22,813 bases of DNA from an uncultured Bacillota bacterium. Lineage in GTDB: Bacteria > Bacillota > Clostridia > Lachnospirales > Lachnospiraceae. The stretch spans positions 1 through 22,813 of the forward strand of contig CAJKMA010000041.1 in assembly GCA_905200905.1 (NCBI GenBank). Reading direction: 5' to 3'. The notes under the pieces were generated by a model. That model was not told the DNA's origin. It searched no databases and worked only from the letters and a program-made list of their open reading frames with translations. This document shows positions 22,327 to 22,813 of the stretch, piece by piece. Each line of letters starts with the position of its first letter. The stretch's first letter is position 1. Both the position numbers and the translations under genes were made by a program.

Positions 22327-22362
22327 AGTGTATATTATACACTTCTAAAACCTGAGCTGCAA
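22327..22362 (-). promoter_or_regulatory. promoter of the HAD gene with a palindromic operator on the -10
   Basis: The minus strand has TTGCAG (22362-22357) and TATAAT (22339-22334) with 17 bp between. AGTGTATAATATACACT (22343-22327) is a perfect 7-bp inverted repeat around AAT and covers the -10 completely. A dimeric repressor bound there would block RNA polymerase. Such GTGTAT/ATACAC half-sites recall GntR-family operators, but the regulator is not in the window. Confidence 0.6.
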
Positions 22363-22379
22363 GAAAGAATCCTTTAGAA

Positions 22380-22813
22380 TCAATGAAGAAATTCTACAAA
22401 ATGCACCTGAATACTCTGGTAATCATCCCACAATACAGGAACCGGATAACCTCCGTTCATCAGTGCTGAACCTAGATATTCTTCTTCTGTTCCTTCCACT
22501 CTATAAATAGCATCTGGTTTTAAACCTTTTACCAGAACCGTATGAAGCATTGGATTTGCCTTTGCCCTTAACACTACTACATTTAAAAGAGCCTCACTCT
22601 GATCTTCTGCCGCAAACTCCCATGCAACATAAGGTGATTTGCTTCCGTCATCTGTCAGACGGTAATAGTCACCATTCTGAATCAAATCATAGTATTTCTT
22701 AAATTCTTCTACCTGAACCTTCACCATCTCCTTGTCATCTTCTGACAATTTAGTGATATCCAGCTCATAACCGAAGGTTCCTGCCATTGCCACGATTCCT
22801 CTGGTTTTCATGG
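22380..22813 (-). CDS. C-terminal part of a GH36 alpha-galactosidase, cut by the window edge
   Basis: The last 144 or so residues of a protein that continues beyond the right edge. The opening KTRGIVAMAGTFGYELDITK and the following EFKKYYDLIQNGDYYRL match the C-terminal segment after the barrel of family GH36 alpha-galactosidases, which remove alpha-1,6-galactose from raffinose-type oligosaccharides and galactomannan. The final part, residues about 60-143, is the beta-sandwich domain (AWEFAAEDQSEALLNVVVLR). The catalytic domain is outside the window. The internal ATG near 22811 is not a start. No terminator is obvious before the HAD promoter. Confidence 0.85.
   Translation of the reverse strand, partial: MKTRGIVAMAGTFGYELDITKLSEDDKEMVKVQVEEFKKYYDLIQNGDYYRLTDDGSKSPYVAWEFAAEDQSEALLNVVVLRAKANPMLHTVLVKGLKPDAIYRVEGTEEEYLGSALMNGGYPVPVLWDDYQSIQVHFVEFLH

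Noticed and set aside
1..22813. CRISPR array, rRNA genes, insertion sequences, replication origin
   Set aside because: I saw no regularly spaced repeats, rRNA-like sequence, transposase frame or DnaA-box cluster in the window.

Overview
This window looks like a chromosomal segment of a low-GC, Gram-positive, endospore-forming anaerobe of the Clostridia, most likely a Lachnospiraceae member close to Blautia. The support is the set of close family matches I recognise by eye, strong AGGAGG-type ribosome binding sites before nearly every gene, the presence of spoVT, the dnaE-pfkA and dusB-greA-lysS gene orders, and the GH36 alpha-galactosidase fragment. The genus is an inference. Most of the window is ordinary housekeeping sequence, densely packed and almost all on the minus strand. 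No gene-free stretch exceeds 300 bases.

Layout, left to right. (1) Positions 1-799: the edge of what may be an integrated element abutting the 3' end of lysS. It holds the start of an unidentified gene, two tandem small paralogous DNA-binding-like proteins (DUF6462-like), a hairpin terminator, 10-bp direct repeats at 11-bp spacing, and an imperfect palindrome lying on the lysS stop codon. (2) 798-2919: greA-lysS with a perfect-consensus sigma-A promoter. (3) 2992-8060: a six-gene tightly coupled run, patatin-like lipase, argF, birA, a DUF6145-like gene, coaX and dusB, read right to left. (4) 8095-9600: an NfeD-SPFH membrane pair, with a strong hairpin between it and the patatin gene. (5) 9625-10517: a secreted SH3/SleB-type cell wall hydrolase with its own promoter and terminator. 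(6) 10565-16653: an RNA methyltransferase (SpoU), pfkA, dnaE and a SAM methyltransferase. (7) 16757-18531: a CvfB-like S1 protein, an acyl-ACP thioesterase and a tRNA-Gln(CUG) with promoter and terminator. (8) 18638-20822, the only plus-strand block: an M15 peptidase and pncB with promoter and terminator. (9) 20829-22813: spoVT, a HAD phosphatase, and the C-terminal end of a GH36 alpha-galactosidase.

The genes join protein synthesis (lysS, tRNA-Gln, dusB, SpoU methylase), replication and transcription (dnaE, greA), cofactor supply (coaX for CoA, birA for biotin loading, pncB for NAD), arginine synthesis, glycolysis, lipid turnover and envelope or spore functions.

The most interesting point is regulatory. 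The spoVT ribosome binding site sits in the 3' arm of an 18-bp stem that also looks like the terminator of the upstream HAD gene, and a sigma-G-like promoter falls so that its own transcript would lack the 5' arm. Readthrough RNA would be folded shut, while forespore RNA would be open. The second point is the candidate attachment site at the lysS 3' end. I did not find a clearly new multi-gene system.
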